Positions 1 to 9,853 of a stretch of 64,000 nt of DNA are shown here, piece by piece. The DNA comes from Paenibacillus sp. JJ-223. Lineage in GTDB: Bacteria > Bacillota > Bacilli > Paenibacillales > Paenibacillaceae. The DNA lies in contig NZ_CAKMMP010000025.1 of the NCBI RefSeq assembly GCF_927798175.1, positions 1-64,000 of the forward strand, read 5' to 3'. Within the stretch, counting starts at the first letter, position 1, and each line of letters begins with the position of its first letter. A program made the translations under genes and the position numbers. The notes under the pieces are model-generated. The model was not told the DNA's origin. It ran no database searches and worked only from the letters and a program-made list of their open reading frames with translations.

Positions 1-109
1 TTTATACAGTCATACGACATGCACCAAAAACCCTCGCATTACTCACTCGTTGTTCAGTTTTCAAAGATCAAACTTCGTTTTCGTTACTAAGTTGTTGTCC
101 TTAGCAACT
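1..109 (-). other. Leader of an rRNA operon running off the left edge
   Basis: Read on the minus strand, this holds the motif TTTGAAAACTGAACAACGAG, typical of Firmicute rRNA leaders and spacers. It lies just downstream of two strong promoters. The 16S gene should begin beyond position 1. The open frame on the plus strand here is not credible as a gene. In B. subtilis an rRNA operon also follows lysS. Confidence 0.75.
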
Positions 110-114
110 CTTAT

Positions 115-143
115 ATCTTATCACATCCGAACCAACTTTGCAA
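115..143 (-). promoter_or_regulatory. rRNA operon promoter P2
   Basis: Minus-strand -35 TTGCAA (138-143) and -10 TAAGAT (115-120) are separated by exactly 17 bp. This is the proximal one of a tandem pair. Confidence 0.75.
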
Positions 144-228
144 GCACTTTTTTTAAGTTTCTTTTTTCGAAGCTTATTTGCTTTGCTTGCCGCACCATGT
201 TTCTCGGTGTTTTCTTGGCCGGAAATAG

Positions 229-257
229 AATATACCATGTACATAAATATTATGCAA
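229..257 (-). promoter_or_regulatory. rRNA operon promoter P1
   Basis: Minus-strand -35 TTGCAT (252-257) and -10 TATATT (229-234) have a 17-bp spacer. The upstream flank is A/T-rich, like an UP element. Tandem promoters about 115 bp apart are usual for Bacillales rrn operons. No gene is seen in the rest of 1-431. Confidence 0.7.
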
Positions 258-384
258 GTGTTTTTTTGAAAAAAGTGTTTATCCTTATTGGATCTATAAC
301 TCTGGCGACCTAATTAAAATGGATATAATGCATCTCCCTCTCAAAATCATGAACATGCACACTGAACTGAACCAAACAAATTCA

Positions 385-418
385 GGCGCACATGCCTTCA
401 GCTCCCCACATGCGCACC
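385..418 (-). terminator. Terminator of the 182-residue membrane protein gene
   Basis: The arms GGCGCACATG (385-394) and CATGCGCACC (409-418) form a 10-bp stem with G-U pairs. On the minus strand it is followed by a T-rich stretch. Confidence 0.55.
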
Positions 419-431
419 CTTCTCACTCCAC

Positions 432-980
432 CTAGTTTACCTTCTTCAAAGGCTCTTTCTTTGGCCACAATGTGTAACTGAAACTGATCACAAAGTCGAT
501 AACCAGAATGATTCCCCATATTTGGACCAAGTCCGAAAATGCCTTTGTTCTCTCAGGGTCACCAATCCACCAAATCATGATATACAGGAATCCACTTCCG
601 ATACACCAAGCGACTGCATGCCGCAACCATCCTTTCCGCTCATGGCTGGCATGATCTTTGCCGTATCGCTTCATTTCCCGAGGATGGCTTCCTCCTTTAA
701 ACCAAAATTGAAAGTATCGATCAGCCCAAGAGATCATCTGATGCCCATAAGCAATGCTCACCCCGATGTATATGGCTGCTATGCCGTGTACCAGACTTGC
801 CGTTGCCCCTCGTTGTAAATCAATGACGGTAGCTATAAGCAACAACAGATCCACCACCGGAGTTGCCGCGAGCAATCCCATACCCACCCTTTTCATTCCA
901 AGCAAATATCGCACACTCAAACCGGCTATCACAAAAATCCAGAATGCAATCTCGCACCCAATGATAAAATAGGCAATCAC
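432..980 (-). CDS. Small integral membrane protein, unknown function
   Basis: A 182-residue hydrophobic protein with about five predicted membrane segments. They begin with YFIIGCEIAFWIFVIAGL near the N-terminus and are broken by a charged loop (SHPREMKRYGKDHASHERKG) around residues 100-120. I do not recognise a family with certainty. I chose the GTG at 980, which follows a GGGGGAG ribosome site. An upstream ATG at 1037 would put a poly-C/T run inside the gene. It is divergent from the TetR gene, and an inverted repeat between them suggests it is that regulator's target. A transporter accessory or stress membrane protein is possible but unproven. Confidence 0.7.
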   Translation of the reverse strand: MIAYFIIGCEIAFWIFVIAGLSVRYLLGMKRVGMGLLAATPVVDLLLLIATVIDLQRGATASLVHGIAAIYIGVSIAYGHQMISWADRYFQFWFKGGSHPREMKRYGKDHASHERKGWLRHAVAWCIGSGFLYIMIWWIGDPERTKAFSDLVQIWGIILVIDFVISFSYTLWPKKEPLKKVN

Positions 981-1004
981 TGTTCTATCTCCCCCCCTTT
1001 TTTT

Positions 1005-1049
1005 TATAATACAAGTGTACTGAAAACAATTTAACACAATTGTATTATA
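1005..1049. promoter_or_regulatory. Inverted repeat, candidate TetR operator
   Basis: The arms are TATAATACAAGTGTAC (1005-1020) and ACACAATTGTATTATA (1034-1049). As reverse complements they match at 13 of 16 positions, including ten in a row. They sit between the divergent membrane protein and TetR genes. The right arm covers the -35 region of the TetR promoter. Confidence 0.55.
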
Positions 1050-1069
1050 TTAATCAATAGTGATATAAT
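1040..1069 (+). promoter_or_regulatory. Promoter of the TetR gene, probably giving a leaderless mRNA
   Basis: A perfect -10 TATAAT (1064-1069) with a weak -35 TTGTAT (1040-1045, 18-bp spacer). Transcription should start at about 1075-1077, on the ATG itself. No ribosome site precedes that ATG. Confidence 0.5.
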
Positions 1070-1075
1070 TCGTAT

Positions 1076-1672
1076 ATGCCTAAAATTGTAGATCACGACA
1101 AACAGCGCTTGCTCGTAGCCGAGGCAGCATGGCGCGTCATACGAAGGGATGGCATGGAACAAGCCTCTGTTCGCAAAATTGCCGAAGAGGCCGGCATCTC
1201 GCCCGGCTCCATGCGTCACTATTTTTCCACTCAGTCCGAGTTGTTGTTATATGCAATGACCTTGGTCTCGGAGCGTGTACACGAACGCATTAAAAGGCTG
1301 GACCTTAACGGCCCGCCATTGGAAAATGCAAAGAGGCTGCTGCTTGAGGTATTGCCGACGACGGAAGAGAACATGGCCGAAATGGAGGTGTGGTATGCTT
1401 TTACGGCCAAATCCAAGACAGATCCGGCGCTGAAATCGCTAGCAGACCAGGTATATGGAGAATTGCGTTATACCGCTTCCTCCGTCATTCAGTATTTAAT
1501 CAAGCTCGGGTTGGCCAAACCCGATATGCAGGAACAACTGGAAACGGAACGTTTATACGCATTGATTGACGGCCTTGCCGTTCATGCCATATTGAATCCC
1601 GAGCAGATGGAACCCCAACTGTTGGAGGACATCGTTGAGCTGCATCTATCCTCTCTATGCAGTAAACCGTAA
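1076..1672 (+). CDS. TetR/AcrR family transcriptional regulator
   Basis: A 198-residue repressor of normal TetR length. The N-terminal helix-turn-helix spans residues 10-55, including ASVRKIAEEAGISPGSMRHY followed by FSTQSELLLYAM. An all-helical ligand/dimer domain follows. Ligand and targets are unknown. It is divergent from the membrane protein gene, with an inverted repeat covering its own promoter, so autoregulation plus control of that neighbour is the simplest reading. No Shine-Dalgarno sequence precedes the ATG, and the next in-frame ATG would cut off most of the DNA-binding domain. Confidence 0.9.
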   Translation: MPKIVDHDKQRLLVAEAAWRVIRRDGMEQASVRKIAEEAGISPGSMRHYFSTQSELLLYAMTLVSERVHERIKRLDLNGPPLENAKRLLLEVLPTTEENMAEMEVWYAFTAKSKTDPALKSLADQVYGELRYTASSVIQYLIKLGLAKPDMQEQLETERLYALIDGLAVHAILNPEQMEPQLLEDIVELHLSSLCSKP

Positions 1673-1693
1673 TACAGACGAAACCAGACCCTG

Positions 1694-1772
1694 AAAAAAA
1701 AAAAAACCGCAAAACCCGATTCGACATTTCGCCCGAGCTGATGCCCTGGATGAAATTCGGCGGGTTTTGCGG
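1694..1772. terminator. Bidirectional terminator between the TetR gene and ktrB
   Basis: A perfect 12-bp stem, CCGCAAAACCCG (1707-1718) with CGGGTTTTGCGG (1761-1772), encloses a 42-base loop. A run of A at 1694-1706 gives the U-tract for minus-strand ktrB. The plus-strand TetR gene also ends here. Confidence 0.7.
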
Positions 1773-1782
1773 GTTATTTGGT

Positions 1783-3120
1783 TTATCCGATAATGATTCG
1801 CCCTTCCGGATGGCGGTACAATCTCTTCTCCTTGCGAGGGCGTAATGCATACGCAATCGTTAACGGGCCGATCCGGCCGATGAACATGGTAAGGGAGATA
1901 ATGATTTTTCCCCAATCGCTAAGCTCCGGGGTCACCCCTACTGATAGTCCTACCGTTCCGATCGCCGAAGCTGCTTCAAACATCAATGCAAGAAACGGCG
2001 CATCTTCTGTCGTGAGGAGAAGCATAACAACGATCATAAAGATGATCAACGAGACCATAATGATGGTTAATGCACGCATCAACAGCTCCTTGGGTACGCG
2101 ATGCCGGAAAAACACGATATCCCGATTCCCTCGAATCATGGCGTACACTGCCCCGATCATGATCAGGAACGTCGTTGTTTTGATGCCGCCCCCGGTGGAG
2201 CCCGGCGAGGCCCCGATAAACATCAGCAGTATGAAGAAAAACTGCGTAGCCTGCCGCATTTCGGTAATATCAATGGTGCTTGTACCCGAAGAACGCGTCG
2301 AAACGGACTGGAAGAAGGAAGCATAGATCTTTTCGTCCCATGTAAGCGAAGCAAGCGTATGGGGATTGGTGAACTCAAAAATGAACAATACAAGCGCACC
2401 GATACCGATTAACGAACCCGAGACGGATAATACCAGCTTCGATTGCAGAGACAAACGCCGTTTTTTACGATACTCGAACAGATCATTAAGCACCACAAAC
2501 CCCAGTCCGCCGGAAACGACGAGAACGGATGCAGTAATGTTGAACAACCAGTCTCCCGTAAAATATTGAAAACTGTTGCCGAACAGGTCGAAGCCACCGT
2601 TGTTGAATAAAGATACGGAGTGGAAAATTCCGTAATAAACCGCTTGGCCAAAGGGCATTTCAAGCGCCCATCGAAGAGCCAATATCACTGCAGCAATCCC
2701 CTCAATGGTAAACGAAAATATCAGCACCTTGCGGATGATGCGCACGATGCCTTCCATGCTGTCGGCATTAATGGCCTCTTTAAGCAGCAGCCTGTCCTTC
2801 AGGGAAATCCGCTTACCCACCACAAGCGCAAACAAGGTTGCAAGTGTCATGAATCCCAGTCCGCCCAGCTGCATTAATACCATAATAACGATCTGGCCGA
2901 ACAGATTGAACGTCGTACCCACATCCACCACGACCAACCCTGTAACGCAAGCAGCTGAGGTGGCGGTAAACAGCGCATCGATCAATGGCAGATGTACTCC
3001 GCTCTGATTGGCAAAAGGCATCATAAGCAGAATGGTACCGATGGTTATGATCAATAAAAATCCACCTACCAGGATTAACGGAGGAGACAGGATTTTGGCT
3101 AAATGAAGCTTGAACTTCAT
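1783..3120 (-). CDS. ktrB: Potassium uptake channel subunit, KtrB/TrkH family
   Basis: A 445-residue membrane protein with the four repeated membrane-pore-membrane units of the superfamily. Filter-like loops are visible: AACVTGL near residue 60, LFNNGGFD near 170, STRSSG near 280 and SAIGTVGLSVG near 390. The gating-loop motif GASPGSTGGGI is also present. It should pair with a cytosolic KtrA/KtrC nucleotide-binding subunit to take up K+; no such gene is in the window. I chose the ATG at 3120, eight bases after AGAGG. A GTG nine bases upstream overlaps that site. The family is a known c-di-AMP target system through its KtrA-type partner. Confidence 0.9.
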   Translation of the reverse strand: MKFKLHLAKILSPPLILVGGFLLIITIGTILLMMPFANQSGVHLPLIDALFTATSAACVTGLVVVDVGTTFNLFGQIVIMVLMQLGGLGFMTLATLFALVVGKRISLKDRLLLKEAINADSMEGIVRIIRKVLIFSFTIEGIAAVILALRWALEMPFGQAVYYGIFHSVSLFNNGGFDLFGNSFQYFTGDWLFNITASVLVVSGGLGFVVLNDLFEYRKKRRLSLQSKLVLSVSGSLIGIGALVLFIFEFTNPHTLASLTWDEKIYASFFQSVSTRSSGTSTIDITEMRQATQFFFILLMFIGASPGSTGGGIKTTTFLIMIGAVYAMIRGNRDIVFFRHRVPKELLMRALTIIMVSLIIFMIVVMLLLTTEDAPFLALMFEAASAIGTVGLSVGVTPELSDWGKIIISLTMFIGRIGPLTIAYALRPRKEKRLYRHPEGRIIIG

Positions 3121-3159
3121 AAAGGGCACCTCTTCTAAAACATAATAAAAACCGCATAT

Positions 3160-3213
3160 TAAACCTAAAGAGGAACTTGCGCCAGCGGTAATGCCGAACA
3201 GCAGGTTCCTCTT
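3160..3213 (-). terminator. Terminator of lysS
   Basis: The stem AGAGGAACTTGC (3169-3180) pairs with GCAGGTTCCTCT (3201-3212) with one wobble. On the minus strand the hairpin is followed by TTTAGGTTTAATATGCGGTTTTT. No separate strong promoter for ktrB is obvious, so some read-through is possible. Confidence 0.7.
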
Positions 3214-3307
3214 CTATTATGAACGCTGGATGCGTCCCTTATTATTAACCGCAGCCGTTATTCGCAGAACGCCGACTCTCGATACTTTGACTCTTGCAGT
3301 ACAACTC

Positions 3308-4822
<1,515 letters not shown>

Positions 4823-4997
4823 CTATATTCATCTCCTTATTTACATTGCAGACAAAGGCGAATCTGCGCTTCCTCTCATGCCGGGAACATCGTTCATCGA
4901 TGGTTTCCCGCAAAAGGCAGACCACGGTTGTCGGAAGTTTATGTTGCAGTATCAGGATGCAAGTGTACATCAATGTTTATGCATGCCGGACATGTTG

Positions 4998-5023
4998 AAA
5001 AAAGCTCCCCTAAGGAAGCTTTT
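4998..5023 (-). terminator. Terminator of greA
   Basis: On the minus strand AAAGCTTCC, a short loop, then GGGGAGCTTTTTT (plus-strand arms 5001-5009 and 5014-5022). It separates greA from lysS. The 178 bases between it and lysS hold no other clear feature. Confidence 0.8.
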
Positions 5024-5054
5024 GCCTCATTTCCCGACTGCTTCATTGATTATA

Positions 5055-5531
5055 TTACTTCTTAATATCTACAATTTTATATTGAATAACGCCTGCAGGC
5101 ACGTTTACGTCAACCACCGTACCTTTTTTCTTGCCCAAAATCGCTTTTCCGACAGGGCTTTCGTTCGAGATTTTGTTCTGCAAAGGATCGGATTCAGCCG
5201 TACCTACGATGGTATACTCCATGGTGTCGCCAAATTCCAAATCCTCAACGATTACCGTTGCGCCTACGCTTACAGCGTCGGTATCGATCTCGTCATTGTT
5301 GATGATGCGCGCGTTGCGGAGCATTTTCTCCAGCGTAATGATGCGGCCTTCGATGAACGCCTGCTCATTCTTCGCATCTTCGTATTCGGAGTTCTCGCTG
5401 ATATCGCCATAACCGATGGCTACCTTGATCCGCTCAGCCACCTCACGGCGCTTGACAGACTTCAGCGTCTCCAGTTCTTCTTCCAGTTTCTTGAGTCCCT
5501 CTTGTGTAAGGATAACTTCCTTATCGCTCAT
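5055..5531 (-). CDS. greA: Transcription elongation factor GreA
   Basis: A 158-residue factor that enters the RNA polymerase secondary channel and stimulates cleavage of backtracked RNA. The N-terminal coiled coil starts at [17 protein letters not shown]. The acidic tip residues are in [13 protein letters not shown], and the C-terminal FKBP-like domain runs from about residue 80. The ATG at 5531 gives exactly the usual family length and follows AGGAG by 11 bases. Upstream ATGs would add 15 unconserved residues. It has its own consensus promoter and terminator, so it is probably a single-gene unit. It is not found at this spot in B. subtilis. Confidence 0.97.
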   Translation of the reverse strand: MSDKEVILTQEGLKKLEEELETLKSVKRREVAERIKVAIGYGDISENSEYEDAKNEQAFIEGRIITLEKMLRNARIINNDEIDTDAVSVGATVIVEDLEFGDTMEYTIVGTAESDPLQNKISNESPVGKAILGKKKGTVVDVNVPAGVIQYKIVDIKK

Positions 5532-5709
5532 CTCAACCGATTCTCCTGTCATGGGAATAATTTGATTGCACGGCAACGGAACCCATGATGTCTTTCAAAA
5601 GCCCCGCCCGCATATATCTTGAAAACTATATGAAGTTCTCCGGAGAAACAGAACGTTTCCCCTGATGCACTAAGCCTTATGACACACATTGGCGAATTTA
5701 TACTGAGAA

Positions 5710-5738
5710 ATTATAGGGGAACGACATCGAAAAGTCAA
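5710..5738 (-). promoter_or_regulatory. Sigma-A promoter of greA
   Basis: Minus-strand TTGACT (5733-5738), 17 bp, TATAAT (5710-5715). It implies a leader of about 170 bases before the greA start. Confidence 0.8.
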
Positions 5739-5779
5739 TGTCACTCCCCATATGGCTGTAAACGTTTTACAACGTCGTC

Positions 5780-6799
5780 TTAGGATGCATTTTCAGCAAC
5801 GGCACGTTCAGCGTCAGATGGCCCCTCTTGATGCAGTTGACTTACGAAATTCTCCAAAATATGCACCATTTCGTCACGTTTCGTTCCTTCCATAATAACG
5901 TCCTTGATACGTGCGGAGCCTTTGAGCCCTTTCAGATACCACGCCAAATGTTTGCGCATCTCGCGTACAGCGACCACTTCGCCCTTAAGGGCAACGAGAC
6001 GATCCATATGCAGGATAGCCACGCGGATTTTTTCTTCGGCTTCCGGATCAGGCAGCAGCTCCCCGGAGCTTAAATATTGAATGGTACGATACAGCATCCA
6101 TGGATTGCCGAGCGCAGCACGGCCGATCATGACGCCGTCGCAACCCGTTTCATCCAGCATGCGCCGCGCATCCTCCGGAGTAGCTACGTCCCCATTGCCG
6201 ATGACCGGAATGGATATGGCTTCTTTCACGTTTTTGATGTGGGACCAATCGGCTGTTCCCGTATACAGCTGCTCCCGGGTACGACCATGCACGCTCACTG
6301 CCTGTCCTCCAGCACGTTCTACGGCAAGGGCATTTTCGACCACATAGATATGCTCACTGTCCCAGCCAATACGCATTTTGACCGTGACCGGCTTCTCAAC
6401 AGCATCAACTACGGCAGATACCATCTCGTAGATTTTGTCCGGATTTAGCAGCCAGCGTGCCCCTGCATCGCATTTCGTTATTTTGGGTACCGGGCATCCC
6501 ATGTTGATGTCAATGATGTCTGCATTGGTTTCCTTATCGACTACTTTGGCAGCCTCCACGAGCGATTGGCGGTCGCCTCCGACAATTTGCAGGCTGAGCG
6601 GCTTCTCCCGCTCATCCACGAACAGCATCTGGCGCGTGCGCTTGTTGCCGTGAACGATCGCTTTGTCGCTGACCATCTCGGCGCAAACGAGTCCTGTTCC
6701 GAATTCTTTGGCGATCAAACGAAAAGCCGGATTGCAGACACCGGCCATAGGCGCCAGCACGACCTGATTTTTCATTTCAATATTGCCTATTTTCAGCAT
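5780..6799 (-). CDS. dusB: tRNA-dihydrouridine synthase
   Basis: A 339-residue FMN- and NADPH-dependent enzyme that reduces uridines in tRNA to dihydrouridine. The TIM barrel shows the flavin motif APMAGVCNPAFR near residue 17, INMGCPVPKI with the catalytic Cys near residue 100, HGRTREQLYTG, and IGNGDV/IGRAALGNPW phosphate-binding segments. A helical tRNA-binding domain follows. I chose the ATG at 6799 (MLKIGNIEMKN). A GTG four codons earlier sits on the ribosome site. It lies downstream of yazB, as the B. subtilis homologue yacF does. Confidence 0.95.
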   Translation of the reverse strand: MLKIGNIEMKNQVVLAPMAGVCNPAFRLIAKEFGTGLVCAEMVSDKAIVHGNKRTRQMLFVDEREKPLSLQIVGGDRQSLVEAAKVVDKETNADIIDINMGCPVPKITKCDAGARWLLNPDKIYEMVSAVVDAVEKPVTVKMRIGWDSEHIYVVENALAVERAGGQAVSVHGRTREQLYTGTADWSHIKNVKEAISIPVIGNGDVATPEDARRMLDETGCDGVMIGRAALGNPWMLYRTIQYLSSGELLPDPEAEEKIRVAILHMDRLVALKGEVVAVREMRKHLAWYLKGLKGSARIKDVIMEGTKRDEMVHILENFVSQLHQEGPSDAERAVAENAS

Positions 6800-6907
6800 C
6801 CCTTGTCCCACTCTCCTTCATTTTGCAGGCATCCCTCAGAAGACCCGCAGTCAAAATTGAACATTGTATGTCGAACGTCAAGCTGTCATTCAAACTGAAG
6901 ATACGAT

Positions 6908-7111
6908 CTATTGCCCTTGAAGCTCGCTGGCGCTGACCCCAAGCGTTTCAACGATCCGTGCCAGCTCCTTTTCCGTCACCACGCGGTTGCCCCGCTCAAT
7001 CGTGCCCAGAACAGCCAGCGATATGCCGGTTTTTGCAGCAAGCTCCTGCTGCGTCAAACCTCTCAACTTCCGGAATGCCCGGATGCGATTGGCCAGTTGC
7101 ATGTTTTCCAA
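6908..7111 (-). CDS. yazB: Small XRE-type helix-turn-helix protein (YazB-like)
   Basis: A 67-residue protein that is almost entirely one Cro/CI-type DNA-binding domain (LTQQELAAKTGISLAVLGTI, then ERG). Its target is unknown. The likely start is TTG at 7111, nine bases after AAGGGTGG. An in-frame ATG three codons later is possible. The gene overlaps the folK end by 49 bases in another frame, so it is translationally linked to the folate operon. B. subtilis has yazB in the same place. Confidence 0.85.
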   Translation of the reverse strand: MENMQLANRIRAFRKLRGLTQQELAAKTGISLAVLGTIERGNRVVTEKELARIVETLGVSASELQGQ

Positions 7112-7623
7112 AGCCGAATTCCACCCTTTCCATCCAGCGCAGACAACGATGCGTGTACAACGTCGTACAAACCTGTAGTCTCCCCTTCGGACACGATGTC
7201 GGACAACGGAACCAGCACAAATGCCCGCTCACCCATTCGCGGGTGCGGCAGCTGCAGCAATTCCGTATCCCTTGTCTCCCCATTTACCCAAAGCAGGTCC
7301 AGATCAACGGTGCGAGGGCCCCAGCGAACATCCCGAACCCGGCCAAGCCGATTCTCGATCTCCAGCATCGCAGTAAGCAACTGCTCAGGCTGAAGGCTCG
7401 TTTGGAGCGCTGCCGCCATATTCAGAAAAGCGGGCTGATCCACGTAGCCTACCGGCTCCGTCTCATAGAGCGCAGAACCCCGAAGAACCTTGATCTGCGG
7501 GTGTTCGTCAAGCAAATTCAGCGCCTCAAGCAGCGTCTGCTCGCGATCCCCCAAATTAGCCCCTAAAGCAATATAAGCCTCTGAAAATTCAGAGGTCGAA
7601 TGTGCATTCATATCCGTTCTCAC
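7063..7623 (-). CDS. folK: 2-amino-4-hydroxy-6-hydroxymethyldihydropteridine pyrophosphokinase
   Basis: A 186-residue enzyme that transfers pyrophosphate from ATP to the pterin alcohol, the step before dihydropteroate synthase. The N-terminal YIALGANLGDRE segment and the signature RDVRWGPRTVDLDLLWV, with its metal- and ATP-binding residues, are present, followed by LPHPRMGERAFVLVPL. The GTG start overlaps the folB stop (GTGA), and an ATG at 7611 is an alternative. The C-terminal 30 residues are longer than usual and overlap yazB. Confidence 0.96.
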   Translation of the reverse strand: MRTDMNAHSTSEFSEAYIALGANLGDREQTLLEALNLLDEHPQIKVLRGSALYETEPVGYVDQPAFLNMAAALQTSLQPEQLLTAMLEIENRLGRVRDVRWGPRTVDLDLLWVNGETRDTELLQLPHPRMGERAFVLVPLSDIVSEGETTGLYDVVHASLSALDGKGGIRLWKTCNWPIASGHSGS

Positions 7624-7982
7624 TTTCTTGTGCGCCGAAGCTCCACGGTCACGCCGCCAAAATGAATATCGAACGGCGGATGCGGCTTCGTCACCTTGAC
7701 TGTAAGTGCAATGATACTAGTATAAGTGTCCAGTAATGAAGATGCAATATGTTCACCCAATGCTTCAATTAACTGGAATGACGTATTCTCGACGATGCCC
7801 TTCACGAGCTCGTGGATTTCCGCGTAATTTATCGTTTTGGTCAGGTCGTCCGTACGCCCGGCTTCCCCCAGGTCCATATCCAGCTCCAGGTCTATGTAAT
7901 AGCGCTGCCCAAGTTTCCGTTCTTCCTCAAACACGCCATGATACCCGTAATACTCCATTCGATGCAAAACCATCCGGTCCAT
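7620..7982 (-). CDS. folB: Dihydroneopterin aldolase
   Basis: A 120-residue enzyme that cleaves 7,8-dihydroneopterin to 6-hydroxymethyldihydropterin and glycolaldehyde. It shows the family segment YYGYHGVFEEERKLGQRYYIDLEL split as MEYYGYHGVF and ERKLGQRYYIDLEL, then TINYAEIHELV with the catalytic region, and KPHPPFDIHFGGVTVELRR at the end. The ATG at 7982 follows AAGGAGG by eight bases, so the six upstream codons are excluded. It overlaps folK by four bases. Confidence 0.96.
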   Translation of the reverse strand: MDRMVLHRMEYYGYHGVFEEERKLGQRYYIDLELDMDLGEAGRTDDLTKTINYAEIHELVKGIVENTSFQLIEALGEHIASSLLDTYTSIIALTVKVTKPHPPFDIHFGGVTVELRRTRK

Positions 7983-8105
7983 CAATTCATCCTCCTTCAA
8001 CCTTTATGCAGTCCGCCAACTCATCAAACGCATTCCGTTAGCAACCTTCTCCTCTTTCCCAAAAACGCTGCGCTTCCTCCGGACGGGTCCAGGCAGACCG
8101 CCGTT

Positions 8106-8969
8106 TCATCTTCTCCGCAAGCCCGGAGAAGCGTATAACATGGCGTCACACATGTCCACCGTGCGCCGAATCGGCTTCACGTCATGGACGCGAACCATCT
8201 GGCAGCCTTGGGCGATGCCGAAGGCAACCGTTGCCGCCGTGCCTTCCACCGCATCGCCCGGCTCCACGCCGAGCGTGCTCTGAATGAACCGCTTGCGCGA
8301 TGTGGCGAGCAGAACGGGATATCCCAGCTCGTTCAATTCCCCAAGCGCAGACATCAACGTCAAATTCTCGTTCAGGTCCTTTGCGAATCCGATGCCTGGG
8401 TCCAGCCAGATTTGGTTTTCTTTTACGCTCGCCTCCTTTGCGATCCGCACGCTCTCCTGGAGGTCGCGGACAACGTCAGGCACATAATCGGTGTAGTCGC
8501 GCGCCTGCCGATTGTGCATTAGAATGATGGGACATCCCAGCTCTGCAGCCGTGCGGGCCATATCCGGATCAGCTTTCGCCCCCCACACGTCGTTAATGAT
8601 GTGAGCTCCGGCAAGGATGGCTTCACGGGCAACGCCCGCCTTGTAGGTATCCACCGAAATAGGAATATGCGGAGCTTCCCGGCGCAGCGCCTCGATCACC
8701 GGAACGATCCGGCTCATCTCTTCCTCGGCGGTCACGACCTGTGAGCCGGGACGCGTCGACTCTCCGCCGATGTCGATCAGGTCGGCGCCGTCCTCCATCA
8801 TCTGAAGCGCATGAGTGACGGCGCGCTCCACATTGTTGTAACGCCCTCCATCCGAAAACGAATCGGGCGTAACATTGAGAATGCCCATAATAAGCGTCCG
8901 TTCCCCGAGCTTTAGCCCGGCCGGTCCCCATGCATAATCTCGTTCATATATGATTGGTGCAAGCGTCAT
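8106..8969 (-). CDS. folP: Dihydropteroate synthase
   Basis: A 287-residue TIM-barrel enzyme that joins p-aminobenzoate to the pterin pyrophosphate; it is the sulfonamide target. Signatures are ILNVTPDSFSDGG near residue 31, DIGGESTRPG near 65, SVDTYKAGVA and DPGIGFAKDLNENL. The ATG overlaps the pabC stop (ATGA), so the two are coupled. About 120 bases with no recognised gene separate it from folB. Confidence 0.97.
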   Translation of the reverse strand: MTLAPIIYERDYAWGPAGLKLGERTLIMGILNVTPDSFSDGGRYNNVERAVTHALQMMEDGADLIDIGGESTRPGSQVVTAEEEMSRIVPVIEALRREAPHIPISVDTYKAGVAREAILAGAHIINDVWGAKADPDMARTAAELGCPIILMHNRQARDYTDYVPDVVRDLQESVRIAKEASVKENQIWLDPGIGFAKDLNENLTLMSALGELNELGYPVLLATSRKRFIQSTLGVEPGDAVEGTAATVAFGIAQGCQMVRVHDVKPIRRTVDMCDAMLYASPGLRRR

Positions 8970-9850
8970 GAATTTAACCCCGCTTTCTCTCGGTACTTAT
9001 GAAGAAGCCCGGCTGTAATTGGACCTATTCTTCCGTCGCTGATGATTCGGACTTCACCCATCGGATCACGCAGCGAAGTCACGGGGACCAATTCGGCCAC
9101 GGAGCCTGTCAGGAAAATCTCATCCGCCTCCAGCAGGCTGTCCCATGCATACAAACCTTCTTCGCAAGGTATGTTCTGCCCGCCCGCCAATTCCAACACC
9201 ATTCCACGGGTGATGCCAGGCAGTATGCCCGTATGGATGGACGGCGTATACAGGACACCCGATCTTATCCAAAATACGTTGCTCACGATGCCTTCCGCCA
9301 CATAGCCCTCCCTGGTCAGCTGAAGGCCTTCCGCGCCATGAGCCGCCTCGCCATATCCATTCAGCTCGCGTTTGGCTAGAATGCTGTTCATGTAATGCAG
9401 CGATTTCAGCCGCACGGCCCCTTCCGGGGTGTTGCGGGGCAGCTTCAGGCATTGCAGCATTTTGCCGCGTTCGTGCAATTCAGACGATGCGGGCGGCAGT
9501 GCCTTGGCCAGGACGATATGATTCGGCGTTCCGTAATCGGATGAAGGCAAACCGAGCGGCGCCTCCCCGGCTGAAACGGTATAGCGTACATATGCCTCTT
9601 CCAATCCGTTCGCCTGCATCAACTCCCGAATCCAGCTCTCCACCTCGGGCGCAGTCACATGGAAGGGGATGCCCAACTCCCGGCAACCGGCCGCCATCCG
9701 CTCCAGATGACGTTCCAGCAGGAAAGGTACGCCCTGATAGGTCCTGAACGTCTCGAAGAGTCCCAGCCCGTACAAAAAGCCGTGATCCGTTACCGGAACC
9801 ACGGCTGCTGCCATGGGAACGACTTTTCCATTCAATGCGGCATATTTCAT
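8966..9850 (-). CDS. pabC: 4-amino-4-deoxychorismate lyase
   Basis: A 294-residue PLP enzyme of the branched-chain aminotransferase fold that releases p-aminobenzoate and pyruvate. It shows DHGFLYGLGLFETFRTY near residue 23 and the cofactor lysine segment RLKSLHYMNSILAKREL near 150. LTREGYVAEGIVSNVFWI and TGILPGITRG follow. It sits between pabA (three-base gap) and folP (four-base overlap), which supports the p-aminobenzoate role over a D-amino-acid transaminase. Confidence 0.95.
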   Translation of the reverse strand: MKYAALNGKVVPMAAAVVPVTDHGFLYGLGLFETFRTYQGVPFLLERHLERMAAGCRELGIPFHVTAPEVESWIRELMQANGLEEAYVRYTVSAGEAPLGLPSSDYGTPNHIVLAKALPPASSELHERGKMLQCLKLPRNTPEGAVRLKSLHYMNSILAKRELNGYGEAAHGAEGLQLTREGYVAEGIVSNVFWIRSGVLYTPSIHTGILPGITRGMVLELAGGQNIPCEEGLYAWDSLLEADEIFLTGSVAELVPVTSLRDPMGEVRIISDGRIGPITAGLLHKYREKAGLNS

Positions 9851-9853
9851 CGC

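Noticed and set aside
50-313. Plus-strand ORF of 87 codons at the left edge
   Set aside because: It overlaps the rRNA leader and both rRNA promoters on the opposite strand.
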